Source: Streptomyces violascens (GTDB lineage: Bacteria; Actinomycetota; Actinomycetes; Streptomycetales; Streptomycetaceae). Taken from it: DNA of 64,000 bases. The position numbers were made by a program, and so were the translations under genes. Shown piece by piece: positions 27,399-36,429 of this stretch. Location: positions 124,001 to 188,000 of the forward strand of contig NZ_BMUA01000003.1 of NCBI RefSeq assembly GCF_014649955.1. Direction: 5' to 3'. The notes beneath the pieces were generated by a model. That model saw only the letters and a program-made list of their open reading frames with translations. It was not told the DNA's origin and searched no databases. Each line of letters starts with the position of its first letter. The stretch's first letter is position 1.

Positions 27399-27612
27399 AA
27401 CATCGGCCACAATTTTCACTTCAACTACACAAGAATCCGCTGTAGTCTTCACGCACAATCCCGGGGGGGATTTTCGCCATTCCTCGCGTGCAATCACCCG
27501 TGACTGCCCTGCAGTGCCGCCACGGCGTGCGTGCCGCGCCTTTTTCCGCGCGCCCATGCGACGACGAATACGCAGCGATTCCCATTCCCCCCGGATCTAC
27601 CCGTTTATTCCC

Positions 27613-29364
27613 ATGGGGGGAATTTTGTCCTCTGTGCGCACCAAGCGCGCGAGCCGCCTCGCGGCCTGCACCGCCATCGTCCTGTCGGCGGGCATGCTCC
27701 TCGCCGGCCCGGCCTCGGCCGACAGCAACCCGGCGGGTCCGCATGCCGCCGCGAAGCCGGCGAAGAAGTTCGCCCAGCCTTCGCTGCAGATCCCGCAGCG
27801 CAAGTCGGCGTACGCCGCCACGACGGGCGTCCCCTCGAAGCCCCGCTTCGACCTGGACAAGGACGGCAGGAGCGACCTCCTCGTCCGGGAGCCGGACGAC
27901 TCGCTCACCCTGGAGACCGGGAAGAACGTCCCGAACCCGACGGTCGCGAACAGCTACGGCGCCTTCAAGGACCTGATCGAGCCCGGCGACATCGACGGCG
28001 ACACCAACCCCGAGCTGCTCGTCCTGTCCGCGACCGGCAAGCTCTCGCTGTACACCGGCCTGTCCGCCACGCACTACACGGACTCGGCCGGCAAGGACCA
28101 GCTCTCCGTCAACAGCGGCTCGCTGTCCTGGTCGAGCAACGGCTGGAACGCCTACAACAAGCTGTTCTCGCCCGGCGACGTCACCGGTGACGGCAAGACC
28201 GACCTGATGGCACGCACGCCCTCCGGCGACCTGTACCTGTACCCGGGCACCGGCTCGGTCACCGGCAGCCCGTACGGCGACCGGATCAAGGTCGGCAGCG
28301 GCTGGGGCATCTACGACCAGCTCGTGGGCGCCAGCGACATGGACGCCGACGGCAACGCCGACGTCGTGGCGCGCACGCCGGGCGGCGACCTGTTCTTCTA
28401 CCCGGGTTCCGGCAACGCCGCGGCCCCGCTGAAGGACCGGGTCAAGATCGGCACCGGTTGGGGGATCTACAACCAGATCCTCGGCCAGGACGACACCACC
28501 GGCTACGGCGACCTGATGGCACGCGACGCCGCGGGCACGTTCTGGTTCTACGCGCCCAACGGTACGGGCGGCCTCGGTGCGCGCTCGCAGATGGGGACGG
28601 GCTGGAGCGCCGTCACCCTGGCCAACACCGGCGGCAACCCCACCTTCGGCAAGGCCGACCTGATGGCCCTGGACGGCCAGGGTTCGCTCTACTACTACTG
28701 GGCCAAGGGCGACGGCACCCTCTCCGACCGGCAGCAGGTCGGCGACCCGGGCGGCTGGGCAGGTGCGCCGGCCAACGCACTGGCGTACACGTCCTCGCTG
28801 TCCAGCAACAGCCGCTGGGGCGACCTGATCGCGGTCTTCCCCGACGGCCACCTGCACGTCGGGCAGAACGACCTCGGCGCCGGCTGGGACGCGTTCAACG
28901 GGCTCGCCGGGGTCGGGGACCTCACGGGTGAGGGCAACGGCGACCTGCTCGCGCGGGGCAACAACGGGCACATGTACCTCTACCCGGGCAACGGCCAGGG
29001 GACCGGGTTCTACAACCGGGTCGACCTCGGCGCCGGCTGGAACGGGTTCAACAAGCTCATCGGTGCCGGTGACGTCAACGGTGACGGCATCGCGGACCTG
29101 CTGGCCCGTGACGGCAACGGCCACCTGTTCATGTACCCGGGCAAGTCCACCCCCGGCTTCGGCAACCGCATCGACCTCGGCGGCGGCTGGAACGGCTACA
29201 ACAAGCTGGCCACCCCGGGCGACATGACCGGTGACGGCCGTGCCGACGTGATCGGCGTCGACAGCTCCGGCAAGGCCTGGCGCTACGACGCCAACGGCAC
29301 GGGCACCTTCAAGGAGCGCGTGGGCCTGGGCGCCGGCTGGAACACGTACAACGGCATCTACTAG
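27613..29364 (+). CDS. Secreted FG-GAP/VCBS beta-propeller protein
   Basis: A 583-residue exported protein. The N-terminus has RTKRAS, a hydrophobic core and the ASA-DS cleavage site, a typical signal peptide of about 36 residues. From residue 75 on, about ten repeats of roughly 50 residues each begin with calcium-binding loops such as DLDKDGRSD, GDVTGDGKTD, SDMDADGNAD, GDVNGDGIAD and GDMTGDGRAD. Each is followed by DLLARD- and LYLYPG-like strands and a GxGWGxYN turn. This is an FG-GAP/VCBS propeller, probably extracellular and calcium-stabilised; no catalytic domain is attached. Start is ATG 27613, or possibly GTG 27634, which has GGGGGGA twelve bases upstream. Many Streptomyces secreted proteins carry the same repeats, and their ligands are mostly unknown. 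Confidence 0.88.
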   Translation: MGGILSSVRTKRASRLAACTAIVLSAGMLLAGPASADSNPAGPHAAAKPAKKFAQPSLQIPQRKSAYAATTGVPSKPRFDLDKDGRSDLLVREPDDSLTLETGKNVPNPTVANSYGAFKDLIEPGDIDGDTNPELLVLSATGKLSLYTGLSATHYTDSAGKDQLSVNSGSLSWSSNGWNAYNKLFSPGDVTGDGKTDLMARTPSGDLYLYPGTGSVTGSPYGDRIKVGSGWGIYDQLVGASDMDADGNADVVARTPGGDLFFYPGSGNAAAPLKDRVKIGTGWGIYNQILGQDDTTGYGDLMARDAAGTFWFYAPNGTGGLGARSQMGTGWSAVTLANTGGNPTFGKADLMALDGQGSLYYYWAKGDGTLSDRQQVGDPGGWAGAPANALAYTSSLSSNSRWGDLIAVFPDGHLHVGQNDLGAGWDAFNGLAGVGDLTGEGNGDLLARGNNGHMYLYPGNGQGTGFYNRVDLGAGWNGFNKLIGAGDVNGDGIADLLARDGNGHLFMYPGKSTPGFGNRIDLGGGWNGYNKLATPGDMTGDGRADVIGVDSSGKAWRYDANGTGTFKERVGLGAGWNTYNGIY

Positions 29365-29377
29365 GCCGATACGCGAG

Positions 29378-29412
29378 TGCCCCGCCCCTTCGGTCGATGG
29401 AGGGGCGGGGCA
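29378..29412. terminator. Bidirectional terminator hairpin
   Basis: TGCCCCGCCCCT (29378-29389) and its complement (29401-29412) form a 12-bp stem with an 11-nt loop between the convergent VCBS-protein and VOC genes. Confidence 0.7.
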
Positions 29413-29420
29413 TTCCGCGT

Positions 29421-29792
29421 TCATCCGGAAGCGGGGACCGGCTCCAGGAATTCCAGGCGGTTGCCCACCGGGTCCTCGGAGTAGAAGCGCCGGTGGCCCG
29501 GCAGGGTGTCGTCCCGGACGACCTTCGCGCCGCGCTCCTCCAGGCGGCGCGCGTACGCCTCGATCGAGGTGACGCGCAGCCCCGGGTGGGCCTTCCTCGC
29601 GGGGCGGAAGTCCTCCTCGATGCCGAGGTGGAGCTGGACCGGCCCGTACTGGAACCAGCAGCCGCCGCGGGCCGCGAGGGCCGGGGGCTTGGGGATTTCG
29701 GTCATGCCGAGTATGTCTGCGTAGTACGTCCTCAACTGCGGCTCGCTGCCCGGCGGGGCGGCGAGTTGCACATGGTCGACGGCGGCGAGCAT
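29421..29792 (-). CDS. VOC/glyoxalase superfamily protein
   Basis: A 123-residue protein of the vicinal-oxygen-chelate fold. The first half begins AAVDHVQLAAPPGSE with a candidate metal histidine (H7). It proceeds through YYADILGMTE and ends its first beta-alpha-beta unit with HLGIEEDF (H55). The second unit has AYARRLEERGAKVVRDD and ends with RFYSEDPVGNRLEFLEP, where the final glutamate (E115) would complete the metal site. Single-domain members dimerise. Substrate may be methylglyoxal adducts, an antibiotic or a catechol, and cannot be resolved here. It lies 13 bp behind tam on the same strand, so the two are probably one operon. Confidence 0.88.
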   Translation of the reverse strand: MLAAVDHVQLAAPPGSEPQLRTYYADILGMTEIPKPPALAARGGCWFQYGPVQLHLGIEEDFRPARKAHPGLRVTSIEAYARRLEERGAKVVRDDTLPGHRRFYSEDPVGNRLEFLEPVPASG

Positions 29793-29805
29793 CGGCGGGA
29801 TTCCC

Positions 29806-30657
29806 CTATTTCTTCCTGGCCACGGCGAAAATGCGGCGGAACGGGAAGACCGTGCCGTGCGGGCCCGGCGGGTAGGCCTCGCGGAGCCGGTCGCGGTATT
29901 CGGTGAGCAGGGCGTCCATGGCTTTCTGGTCCCCGTCGAGGGCGGTGAGCACGGGGCGCAGGGCGGTGCCCTTCACCCAGTCGAGTACGGGGTCGGTGCC
30001 GGTGAGCAGCTGGCAGTAGACGGTTTCCCAGACATCGGCCACGCAGCCGAGGTCGGCGAGGCGGGTCAGGTAGTCGGCGGGTTCGAGGATATGGACGTAG
30101 CGGCGGCCGTGATCATCGAGGCGTCGGCGCCATCGCGGGGACTCGCAGAGTTCGGCGAGGATCGCATGGCTGGGCGAGGTGAAATTGCCGGGCACCTGGA
30201 AGGCGAAGGTGCCACCGGGGCTCAGGCCGTCGATCCAGGCGGGGAACGACTCGGGGTGGTTGGGGACCCACTGCAGGGCCGCGTTGGAGACGATCAGGTC
30301 GTACGGTTCGCCCGGTACCCAGTGCGCGGCGTCGGCGATCTGGAAGTCGAGCCAGCCGCCGCCGGCGGTGGTTCCGGCGTGGTCCTTGTCGGCCTGGGCG
30401 AGCATCTGCGGCGACAGGTCGAAGCCGGTGATGCGGGCGTCGGGCCAGCGGTCGGCGAGGCGGGCGGTGACATTGCCGGGGCCGCAGCCGAGGTCGGCGA
30501 TCCGCGGCGAGAGGCCGCCGATCGCGGGGAGTTCCGGAATGCGGCTGAGCAGGTCGAGGAACGGGCGGGTGCGGTGCCCGGCGTGACGCAGATACTGCTG
30601 CGGATCCCAGACCGGTGGCTCGGTCTGTGTGGTGGTCGTCGATGAATCGGAATGCAT
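29806..30657 (-). CDS. tam: Trans-aconitate 2-methyltransferase
   Basis: A 283-residue SAM-dependent methyltransferase. Motif I is D55LGCGPG61, followed by TGFDLSPQML and the post-motif SNAALQWVPNH. The substrate-region sequence VWDPQQYLRHAGHRTRPF and the LLTGTDPVLDWVKGTALRPVLTAL segment match Tam proteins. Tam esterifies trans-aconitate, a by-product that inhibits aconitase. Start is ATG 30657, transcribed away from the MarR gene. A perfect 14-bp palindrome lies in the 131-bp gap between them, so MarR may control tam. VOC protein follows downstream. Confidence 0.88.
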   Translation of the reverse strand: MHSDSSTTTTQTEPPVWDPQQYLRHAGHRTRPFLDLLSRIPELPAIGGLSPRIADLGCGPGNVTARLADRWPDARITGFDLSPQMLAQADKDHAGTTAGGGWLDFQIADAAHWVPGEPYDLIVSNAALQWVPNHPESFPAWIDGLSPGGTFAFQVPGNFTSPSHAILAELCESPRWRRRLDDHGRRYVHILEPADYLTRLADLGCVADVWETVYCQLLTGTDPVLDWVKGTALRPVLTALDGDQKAMDALLTEYRDRLREAYPPGPHGTVFPFRRIFAVARKK

Positions 30658-30739
30658 GTTCGAGCCCCCTTGCAGGTACGGCTGGCCGAAGCGGAACAGG
30701 GTCCCGGCCCCTCCATGCCCAATGGTGGCTCGATATATA

Positions 30740-30753
30740 TCTTGACGTCAAGA
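30740..30753. promoter_or_regulatory. Candidate MarR operator
   Basis: TCTTGACGTCAAGA is a perfect 14-bp palindrome in the tam/MarR divergent region, 36 bp before the MarR start. MarR proteins commonly bind sites of the form ATCTTGA-TCAAGAT. A second partial match, GACTTCACGTC, follows at once. Confidence 0.7.
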
Positions 30754-30788
30754 GACTTCACGTCGACAGACCCTCTACACTGATCGCC

Positions 30789-31286
30789 ATGGAGGACGAG
30801 GTCGACCGACTGGTCGCAGCATGGCGCCGAGAGCGCCCGGACCTCGACGTGGAACCACTCGAGGTGCTCAGCCGGGTCAGCAGGCTGGCCCGCCATCTCG
30901 ACCGGGCCCGCAGGCTCGCGTTCGCCGAGCACAGCCTGGAGCCCTGGGAGTTCGACGTACTGACGTCGCTGCGCCGCGCGGGCGCCCCCTACCAGCTCTC
31001 GCCCGGGCAGCTTCTGACGCAGACCCTTGTCACCTCGGGCACGATGACCAACCGGATCGACCGGCTCGCCAAGAAGGGCCTGGTCGAGCGGCTGCCCGAC
31101 CCCAGCGACCGGCGCGGGGTCCTGGTGCGGCTCACGCCCGAGGGTCGCGACCGGGCCGACCAGGCGCTCGCCGGGCTCCTTGAGCAGGAGCGGGCCATCC
31201 TCGGCGAACTCAGCCGGGGCCAGCGGGGCGAACTGGCGGCCCTGCTACGCCAGTTGACCGCCCCGTTCGACAACATCCCCGGCTAG
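30789..31286 (+). CDS. MarR-family transcriptional regulator
   Basis: A 165-residue dimeric winged-helix protein. The HTH and wing are seen as LSPGQLLTQTLVTSGTMTNRI (about residues 71-91), then DRLAKKGLVERLPDPSDRRG and VLVRLTPEGRD. The flanking dimerisation helices are LEVLSRVSRLARHLDRARRL and the C-terminal ERAILGELSRGQRGEL. It diverges from tam with a shared palindrome, so it probably represses itself and tam. Its 3' end overlaps the convergent LuxR gene by 42 bp (31245-31286). The ligand is unknown; MarR proteins often sense aromatic acids or oxidants. Confidence 0.92.
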   Translation: MEDEVDRLVAAWRRERPDLDVEPLEVLSRVSRLARHLDRARRLAFAEHSLEPWEFDVLTSLRRAGAPYQLSPGQLLTQTLVTSGTMTNRIDRLAKKGLVERLPDPSDRRGVLVRLTPEGRDRADQALAGLLEQERAILGELSRGQRGELAALLRQLTAPFDNIPG

Positions 31287-32009
31287 GTCGACCGGGCCGA
31301 CGCCCGCCCGGCGGGCCAGGGCGACGGCCGCGAGCGTGGAGTGCACGCCGAGCTTGCCGAGCACGTTCTGCATGTGGGTGCGCACCGTGTGCGGGGACAG
31401 GAACAGGCGCTCGGCGACCGCCTTGCGGCCGAGCCCGGCCACCATGCAGCGCAGCACCTCGCGCTCGCGCGGGGTGAGCGACTCGACGAGCCGCTCGGAC
31501 TCGGTGCGGTGCTTGCGGGCGGCGGTCAGCTCGCGCAGGACGCCCGTGAGCAAGGCGGGCGGCAGATGCGTCTCGTCGCGCAGGACGCCCCGGATCACGG
31601 CGAGCAGCCGTTGCAGGGAGCAGTCCTTGGCGACCCAGCCGCAGGCGCCGGCCTGCAGGGCGAGGGCGGCCCGGCGCGGGTCGTCCTTCTCCGCGAGTAC
31701 GACGGTGCGCACCGCGGGCTGGCCCGAACGCACGCCCGCGACCAGGGAGATGCCGTCCACCAGGCCGTCGGCGCCGCTGTCGGGCACCGCGCGGGCCACC
31801 GGGACCGTCGCCGATGTGCCCAAGTCCGCGTCGACGAGCATCACATCGAATCTGCGGCCCTCGGCGGCGCCCCGCTCCAGGCAGCGCAGCGCCGCGGGAC
31901 CGCTGCCTGCGGCGGCGACGTCCACGTCGGGCTCCGCCGCCAGGGCCGCGGCGAGCGACTCGGCGAAGATGCGATGGTCGTCCACCACCAGAACTCGGAT
32001 ACGTACCAA
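31245..32009 (-). CDS. NarL/LuxR-type response regulator, orphan
   Basis: A 254-residue regulator with an intact receiver: acidic pocket D10-D11, phospho-acceptor D60 in VMLVDAD, and the lysine in GWVAKD near residue 132. The LuxR helix-turn-helix lies at about residues 180-240 (LTPREREVLRCMVAGLGRKA, then FLSPHTVRTHMQNVLGKLGV). The linker to D60 is somewhat long. Start appears to be TTG 32009, with GGGGGTG upstream; no better start precedes the VLVVDD strand. No kinase gene is adjacent. Its last 42 bp overlap the convergent MarR gene. The orphan kinase at 13451-14770 is a possible partner, but that is only a guess. Confidence 0.88.
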   Translation of the reverse strand: MVRIRVLVVDDHRIFAESLAAALAAEPDVDVAAAGSGPAALRCLERGAAEGRRFDVMLVDADLGTSATVPVARAVPDSGADGLVDGISLVAGVRSGQPAVRTVVLAEKDDPRRAALALQAGACGWVAKDCSLQRLLAVIRGVLRDETHLPPALLTGVLRELTAARKHRTESERLVESLTPREREVLRCMVAGLGRKAVAERLFLSPHTVRTHMQNVLGKLGVHSTLAAVALARRAGVGPVDLAGDVVERGGQLA

Positions 32010-32272
32010 GTGACACCCCCAGGGTCGGGGGACGGACCGGTACGGGTACGGCGCCCGGAGCCGGGTTCACCGCAGTCGCACGGCCGCCGCCGTGCACTGA
32101 GCACTACCCCACCCCGGGCGACGTACCCGACTGTCTCGCCCCCTGATCAACACCGGCCCCCACCGGTGTTGTGCATCAGCGTAGGGCCGTGAGCTGTGAG
32201 CGGAAGGCACTTTGCAGAACTGATTGAACCCGTACGGCTACTTGGCGTGCGCGAATGTTTAGGGTGGGTTCC

Positions 32273-32764
32273 ATGTTTCGTATCGAGACAGAAGTGGACA
32301 AGGACCGGCAGGTGCAGCTGCATCGGCGGCTGCGGGACACGAATACGGAGCGGTCCCCGGTGCTGCGCGCCCTGCGCGGAACGCCGTCGGAGAAGGAAGT
32401 CCCTTTGCACGTCTGGGGGTTGAACGAGGAGGGGCTGCTTGCGGGGGGCCTGGTGGGGCGCACGTGGGCGGGGTGGCTGCACGTGGACCTCCTCTGGATC
32501 GACGAGGGGCTCCGCTCGGGGGGCCTGGGCTCTCAACTCCTCACCGCGGCGGAGGAGTTGGCGCGCTCCGAACGAGGTTGCGGCTTCGCCCGGGTGGAGA
32601 CGTGGGACTTCCAGGCGCCCGGGTTCTACCGCAAGCGAGGGTACGAGGTGGTGTGCGCGATCCCCGACTATCCGCCGGGGGTGACGGAGTACACCCTGAC
32701 CAAGCGGCTGGGCTGCGCCGCGGACGGGGGTGCGAGCGGGGACGTGGTCCGGGATGCGAGCTGA
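32273..32764 (+). CDS. GNAT-family N-acetyltransferase
   Basis: A 163-residue acetyltransferase. The acetyl-CoA binding loop RSGGLGSQLL follows the strand LHVDLLWIDEGL at about residues 75-97. Motif B is recognisable in FQAPGFYRKRGYEVVC near residue 120. The C-terminus carries a short unrelated extension. An in-frame ATG at 32255 is possible; I prefer 32273 because AGGGTGGG precedes it by suitable distance. The acceptor could be an amine, a small molecule or a protein, and cannot be identified. It ends in front of a dispersed repeat and converges on galK. Confidence 0.87.
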   Translation: MFRIETEVDKDRQVQLHRRLRDTNTERSPVLRALRGTPSEKEVPLHVWGLNEEGLLAGGLVGRTWAGWLHVDLLWIDEGLRSGGLGSQLLTAAEELARSERGCGFARVETWDFQAPGFYRKRGYEVVCAIPDYPPGVTEYTLTKRLGCAADGGASGDVVRDAS

Positions 32765-32774
32765 CCCGGCATGC

Positions 32775-33012
32775 CCGGGGCTGAGCCCCGGACCCCTGCG
32801 GGGGCTCCGCCCCCTGACCCCCGATCGCGCCTGAAGGGCGCTCGTCCTCAAACGCCGGACGGGCTGAAGATGTCGCCCCGGCCGGGATCAGCCCTGCCAG
32901 GGGCGCGGGGAACTGCGCGACCGGCCACCCACGGTCCGCAGCCGAATGACCACCCACCACACACCGCCCTCGGGGAGGAACCGACGGGGTCTGGGGCGGA
33001 GCCCCAGCGCAC
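32775..33012 (+). repeat. Dispersed intergenic repeat, copy B
   Basis: This gap between the convergent GNAT and galK genes begins with a terminator-like hairpin CCGGGGC-TGA-GCCCCGG (32775-32791). A unit of about 213 bp follows (32797-33009). Its ends are related inverted repeats around GGGGCTCCGCCCC. Inside are the modules CGCCTGAAGGGCGCTCGTCC, CAAACGCCGGACGGGCTG and GGGGCGCGGGGAACTGCGCG, then CACGGTCCGCAG. No gene is seen. Confidence 0.75.
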
Positions 33013-33025
33013 CCCACCGCCCCCC

Positions 33026-34171
33026 TCACCCCACCCGCCGCGCCCCCTGCGACGGCACCGCCTCGAACACCCTCGGGCGGGCCAGGCCGGCTTCCTCGAA
33101 GGCCGTCATCAGGGCCTTCGTCACGGGGTCCACCCCCGCCTCCTCCACCAGCACGATCGCCGAGCCGCCGAAACCCCCGCCCGTCATGCGCGCGCCCAGC
33201 GCCCCCGAGGACACCGCTGTCGACACCACCAGGTCCAGCTCCGCGCAGGACACCCGCAGATCGTCCCGCAGGGAGGCGTGGCCCTCGGTCAGGACGGGGC
33301 CGACACCCCGGACGCCCCCCGCCGACAGCAGCGCCGCCACCCGCTCCACCCGCTCGTTGTCGCTCACCACATGCCGTACGTAGTCCCGTACGGTCGGGGA
33401 CGACAACCGACCCAGCGCAGAGTGGAGTTGTGCGAACGGGACCTCGCGCAGGGTCCGTACACCCAGCTCCCGCGCGCCCTGCTCGCAGCCGGCGCGCCGT
33501 TCGGCGTACGCGCCGTCCCCCAGCGCGTGCTTCACGCGGGTGTCCACGACCAGGAGTCGCAGACCGTGCGCCGGCAGATCGAAGGGGATCTGGCGTCTGC
33601 TCAGGTCCCGGGCGTCCAGGTGCAGCACATGCCCCTCCGTGCAGCACGCCGACGCCGTCTGGTCCATGATTCCGCACGGGACGCCTACGAAATCGTTCTC
33701 CGCCCGTTGTGCGATCGACGCCAACTCCTCCATGGACAAGGGGAGTTGGAATATGTCACGCAGCGCAAGGCCCGTCACCACCTCCAGCGCCGCCGACGAC
33801 GACAGGCCCGCGCCCGTCGGCACCGTCGACGTCAGGTGGATGTCGGCGCCCGGCACCTCGTGGCCCGCCTGTCGCAGTGCCCACACCACGCCCGCCGGGT
33901 ATGCCGCCCAGCCCGCGCCGGACAGCGGCTCCAGGTCGTCCGCCCGGAGTTCCACGACCGGGCCCCCGATGTCCGCCGAGTGGATGCGCAGGACCCCGTC
34001 CGTGCGCCGGGACACCGCCGCCACCGCCGTGTGCGGCAGGGCGAGCGGCATGACGAAGCCCTCGTTGAAGTCGGTGTACTCGCCGATCAGGTTGACCCGG
34101 CCCGGCGCCGCCCACACCCCGTCGGGCTCGTGCCCGTACAACTCCCGGAAGGCGGCGGCCACTTCACTCAC
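33026..34171 (-). CDS. galK: Galactokinase
   Basis: A 381-residue GHMP kinase that phosphorylates galactose at C1. The galactokinase signature [13 protein letters not shown] is at residues 24-36, the ATP-binding loop [13 protein letters not shown] near 115-127, and the third motif [14 protein letters not shown] near 335-348. Length is standard. It is the last gene of galT-galE-galK and overlaps galE by eight bases (34164-34171). Products feed the Leloir pathway and UDP-sugars for the cell wall. A dispersed repeat follows its stop. Confidence 0.96.
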   Translation of the reverse strand: MSEVAAAFRELYGHEPDGVWAAPGRVNLIGEYTDFNEGFVMPLALPHTAVAAVSRRTDGVLRIHSADIGGPVVELRADDLEPLSGAGWAAYPAGVVWALRQAGHEVPGADIHLTSTVPTGAGLSSSAALEVVTGLALRDIFQLPLSMEELASIAQRAENDFVGVPCGIMDQTASACCTEGHVLHLDARDLSRRQIPFDLPAHGLRLLVVDTRVKHALGDGAYAERRAGCEQGARELGVRTLREVPFAQLHSALGRLSSPTVRDYVRHVVSDNERVERVAALLSAGGVRGVGPVLTEGHASLRDDLRVSCAELDLVVSTAVSSGALGARMTGGGFGGSAIVLVEEAGVDPVTKALMTAFEEAGLARPRVFEAVPSQGARRVG

Positions 34172-35132
34172 CCGCGTGCTCCGTCCGCCGCGCGAACGCC
34201 CAGGCGTCCGCCACGATTCCGGCGAGGTCGGCGCGTGAGGGCTGCCAGCCCAGGCGCTCGTGGGCGCGCGCCGCGGAGGCCACCAGGACCGCCGGGTCGC
34301 CGCCGCGCCGGGCCGCGATCACCTCGGGGATCGGGTGTCCGGTCACCTTGCGCACGGTCTCCACGACCTCGCGGACCGAGAACCCGTTGCCGTTGCCCAG
34401 GTTGCACACCAGGTGCTCGCCCGCCGTCGCCGCATCCAGCGCGAGCAGGTGTGCCTCCGCCAGGTCGGCCACGTGGATGTAGTCCCGTACGCAGGTGCCG
34501 TCCGGCGTCGGGTAGTCGTCGCCGTAGACCGAGATGAACTCCCGCTCCCCCAGCGCCACTTGGAGGACCAGCGGGATCAGGTGCGACTCCGGGTCGTGGC
34601 GTTCGCCGCGGTTTCCGTACGCGCCCGCCACGTTGAAGTAGCGCAGCGACACCGCGGCCAGGCCGTGGGCCGCGCACTCGCCCGCGATCATGTGGTCGAC
34701 CGCCAGCTTGGAGGCGCCGTACGGGCTGGTCGGGGCCGTCGGGTCGGTCTCGGTGATCGGGGTCGAGACCGGTTCGCCGTAGGTCGCGGCCGTGGAGGAG
34801 AAGACCAGGGTGCGGACGTCCGCGTCCCGCATCGCCGCGAGCAGGGCCATCGTGCCGCCCACGTTGTTCGACCAGTACTTCTCGGGGTTCACCACCGACT
34901 CGCCCACCTGCGAGAACGCCGCGAAATGGAGGACGGCGTCGAAGGAAGGGTTGAGCCATTCGGCCGCGTCCTGGATGCGGCCCTCGATGAACTCGGCGCC
35001 GGCCGGGACCGCCTCGCGAAAGCCCGTGGAGAGGTCGTCCAGGACGGTCACCTCGTGGCCGGCCTCGACCAGGTGGGCCGCCACCACGCTGCCCACGTAC
35101 CCCGCACCGCCCGTCACCAGGTACTTGCTCAC
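34164..35132 (-). CDS. galE: UDP-glucose 4-epimerase
   Basis: A 322-residue short-chain dehydrogenase-type epimerase interconverting UDP-galactose and UDP-glucose. The NAD-binding signature GGAGYVG is at residues 8-14. The catalytic Tyr and Lys stand in [11 protein letters not shown] near residue 145, preceded by the serine in [11 protein letters not shown]. The [10 protein letters not shown] segment near residue 250 is typical for GalE. Start ATG 35132 overlaps the galT stop in an ATGA-type junction (35129-35132); the stop overlaps galK by eight bases. The enzyme is also needed without galactose to supply UDP-Gal. Confidence 0.95.
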   Translation of the reverse strand: MSKYLVTGGAGYVGSVVAAHLVEAGHEVTVLDDLSTGFREAVPAGAEFIEGRIQDAAEWLNPSFDAVLHFAAFSQVGESVVNPEKYWSNNVGGTMALLAAMRDADVRTLVFSSTAATYGEPVSTPITETDPTAPTSPYGASKLAVDHMIAGECAAHGLAAVSLRYFNVAGAYGNRGERHDPESHLIPLVLQVALGEREFISVYGDDYPTPDGTCVRDYIHVADLAEAHLLALDAATAGEHLVCNLGNGNGFSVREVVETVRKVTGHPIPEVIAARRGGDPAVLVASAARAHERLGWQPSRADLAGIVADAWAFARRTEHAGE

Positions 35133-36184
35133 TTACTGGCCACCTCTCGCAGTCGTTCGGCCGCGGCCTCCGGCGGCACGTCGTTGATGAACACGCTCAT
35201 GCCGGACTCGGAACCCGCGAGGTACTTCAGCTTGCCGGAAGTGCGTCGGATGGTGAAAAGCTCGAGATGGAGCCCGAACTCCGCGCGGTCGACGGCGCCC
35301 TCGCCCCGGAACGGCGCCTGGTGCCAGGCGGCGATGTAGGGGGTGGGCGGCTCGTCGGGGCCGAAGATCCGGTCGAAGCGCCTCAAGAGTTCCAGATAGA
35401 TCCGTGGGAACTCTGTGCGCGCGCCGTCGTCGAGCGCCCGCAGGTCCGGGACGCGCCGCTTGGGGTGCAGATGGACCTCGTACGGCCAGTGGGCCGCGTA
35501 CGGCACGAACGCCACCCAGTGTTCGCTTTCGATGACCACCCGGTCGCCGTCGGCGAGCTCCCGCTCGACCACGTCGTCGAAGAGGTTGCGGCCGCCGGTG
35601 CGCTCGCGGTGCTCGGCGAGCGAGCGGAGCATGAGGGCGGTGCGCGGGGTGGTGAAGGGGTAGCCGTAGATCTGGCCGTGCGGGTGGCCGAGGGTGACGC
35701 CTATCTCGGCGCCCCGGTTCTCGAAGCAGAACACCTGCTGGACCTGCGGGAGTTCGGCGACTTCGGCGGTGCGGTCGGTCCAGGCCTCCAGGACGAGCGC
35801 GGCCTGTTCCTCGGTGAGGTCGGCGAAGGACGCGTCGTGGTCGGAGGTGAAGCAGACGACCTCGCAGCGGCCGGAGTCGCCGGCGAGCGAGGGGAAGCGG
35901 TTCTCGAAGACGACGACGTCGTAGTCGGCGGCCGGGATCTCGCTGAGGCGCCCGTCGCGGGACGGGCAGAGCGGGCATTCGTCGGCCGGCGGGTGGTAGG
36001 TGCGGGCCTGGCGGTGGGAGGCGATGGCGACGGCGTCGCCGAGCAGCGGGTCGCGGCGGATCTCGGACGCGGTCGAGACCGGGTCGAGGGGGCGGCGGTC
36101 CGTCTCGTCCCGTACGAGGTCGTCCCGCGAGTCGTAGTAGAGCAGCTCACGACCGTCGGCGAGCCGGGTCGACGTCTTCTTCAC
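35129..36184 (-). CDS. galT: Galactose-1-phosphate uridylyltransferase
   Basis: A 351-residue enzyme that swaps UMP between UDP-glucose and galactose-1-phosphate. Zinc-ligand cysteines are visible in CPLCPSRDG near residue 75, the catalytic region in [13 protein letters not shown] (HPH) near residue 170, and the C-terminal [10 protein letters not shown] place the start at GTG 36184, which gives [18 protein letters not shown] and follows GGAGGTTGGTTGCAG; a longer frame adds a hydrophobic leader typical of nothing in GalT. It is first in the operon galT-galE-galK, and its promoter region is shared with the divergent symporter. Loss would lead to toxic galactose-1-phosphate build-up. Confidence 0.95.
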   Translation of the reverse strand: MKKTSTRLADGRELLYYDSRDDLVRDETDRRPLDPVSTASEIRRDPLLGDAVAIASHRQARTYHPPADECPLCPSRDGRLSEIPAADYDVVVFENRFPSLAGDSGRCEVVCFTSDHDASFADLTEEQAALVLEAWTDRTAEVAELPQVQQVFCFENRGAEIGVTLGHPHGQIYGYPFTTPRTALMLRSLAEHRERTGGRNLFDDVVERELADGDRVVIESEHWVAFVPYAAHWPYEVHLHPKRRVPDLRALDDGARTEFPRIYLELLRRFDRIFGPDEPPTPYIAAWHQAPFRGEGAVDRAEFGLHLELFTIRRTSGKLKYLAGSESGMSVFINDVPPEAAAERLREVASK

Positions 36185-36257
36185 CTGCAACCAACCTCCA
36201 CCATCCAACAGAACCGCACACAACAAACCACAAGCCAACAGGCTCCGTCAATGGGCA

Positions 36258-36271
36258 TGCAAGCGGTTGCC
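36258..36271. promoter_or_regulatory. LacI-type operator candidate upstream of galT
   Basis: TGCAAGCGGTTGCC matches 13 of 14 fixed-or-free positions of the LacI/CcpA-type consensus TGNAANCGNTNNCA, with the central CG. It sits 74 bp upstream of the galT start. No LacI gene is in the window. Confidence 0.45.
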
Positions 36272-36360
36272 ATGGTTGATCAAGTACGGCGCCGAAGTGG
36301 GAAGGCAGGCCGGCCGGGATCCAGGCTCGATCACAATCAAACAAACAATCTCATCAAAAC

Positions 36361-36377
36361 TGTTCAGTTTCTGAACA
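36361..36377. promoter_or_regulatory. Inverted repeat upstream of the symporter gene
   Basis: TGTTCAG and CTGAACA, separated by TTT, form a perfect 7-bp dyad of 17 bp, 53 bp before the symporter ATG. Adjacent sequence is unusually AT-rich (36330-36360). It is a good candidate site for a galactose-responsive repressor. Confidence 0.6.
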
Positions 36378-36429
36378 TGGAGGCGTAGGTTCCCGTCCCG
36401 GATCAGTAAGCGCGACGAAGCGAGTACGC

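Noticed and set aside
29421..32764. Secondary-metabolite cluster from methyltransferase, VOC, GNAT and regulators
   Set aside because: No core biosynthetic enzyme is present; genes are independent transcription units with housekeeping or regulatory roles.
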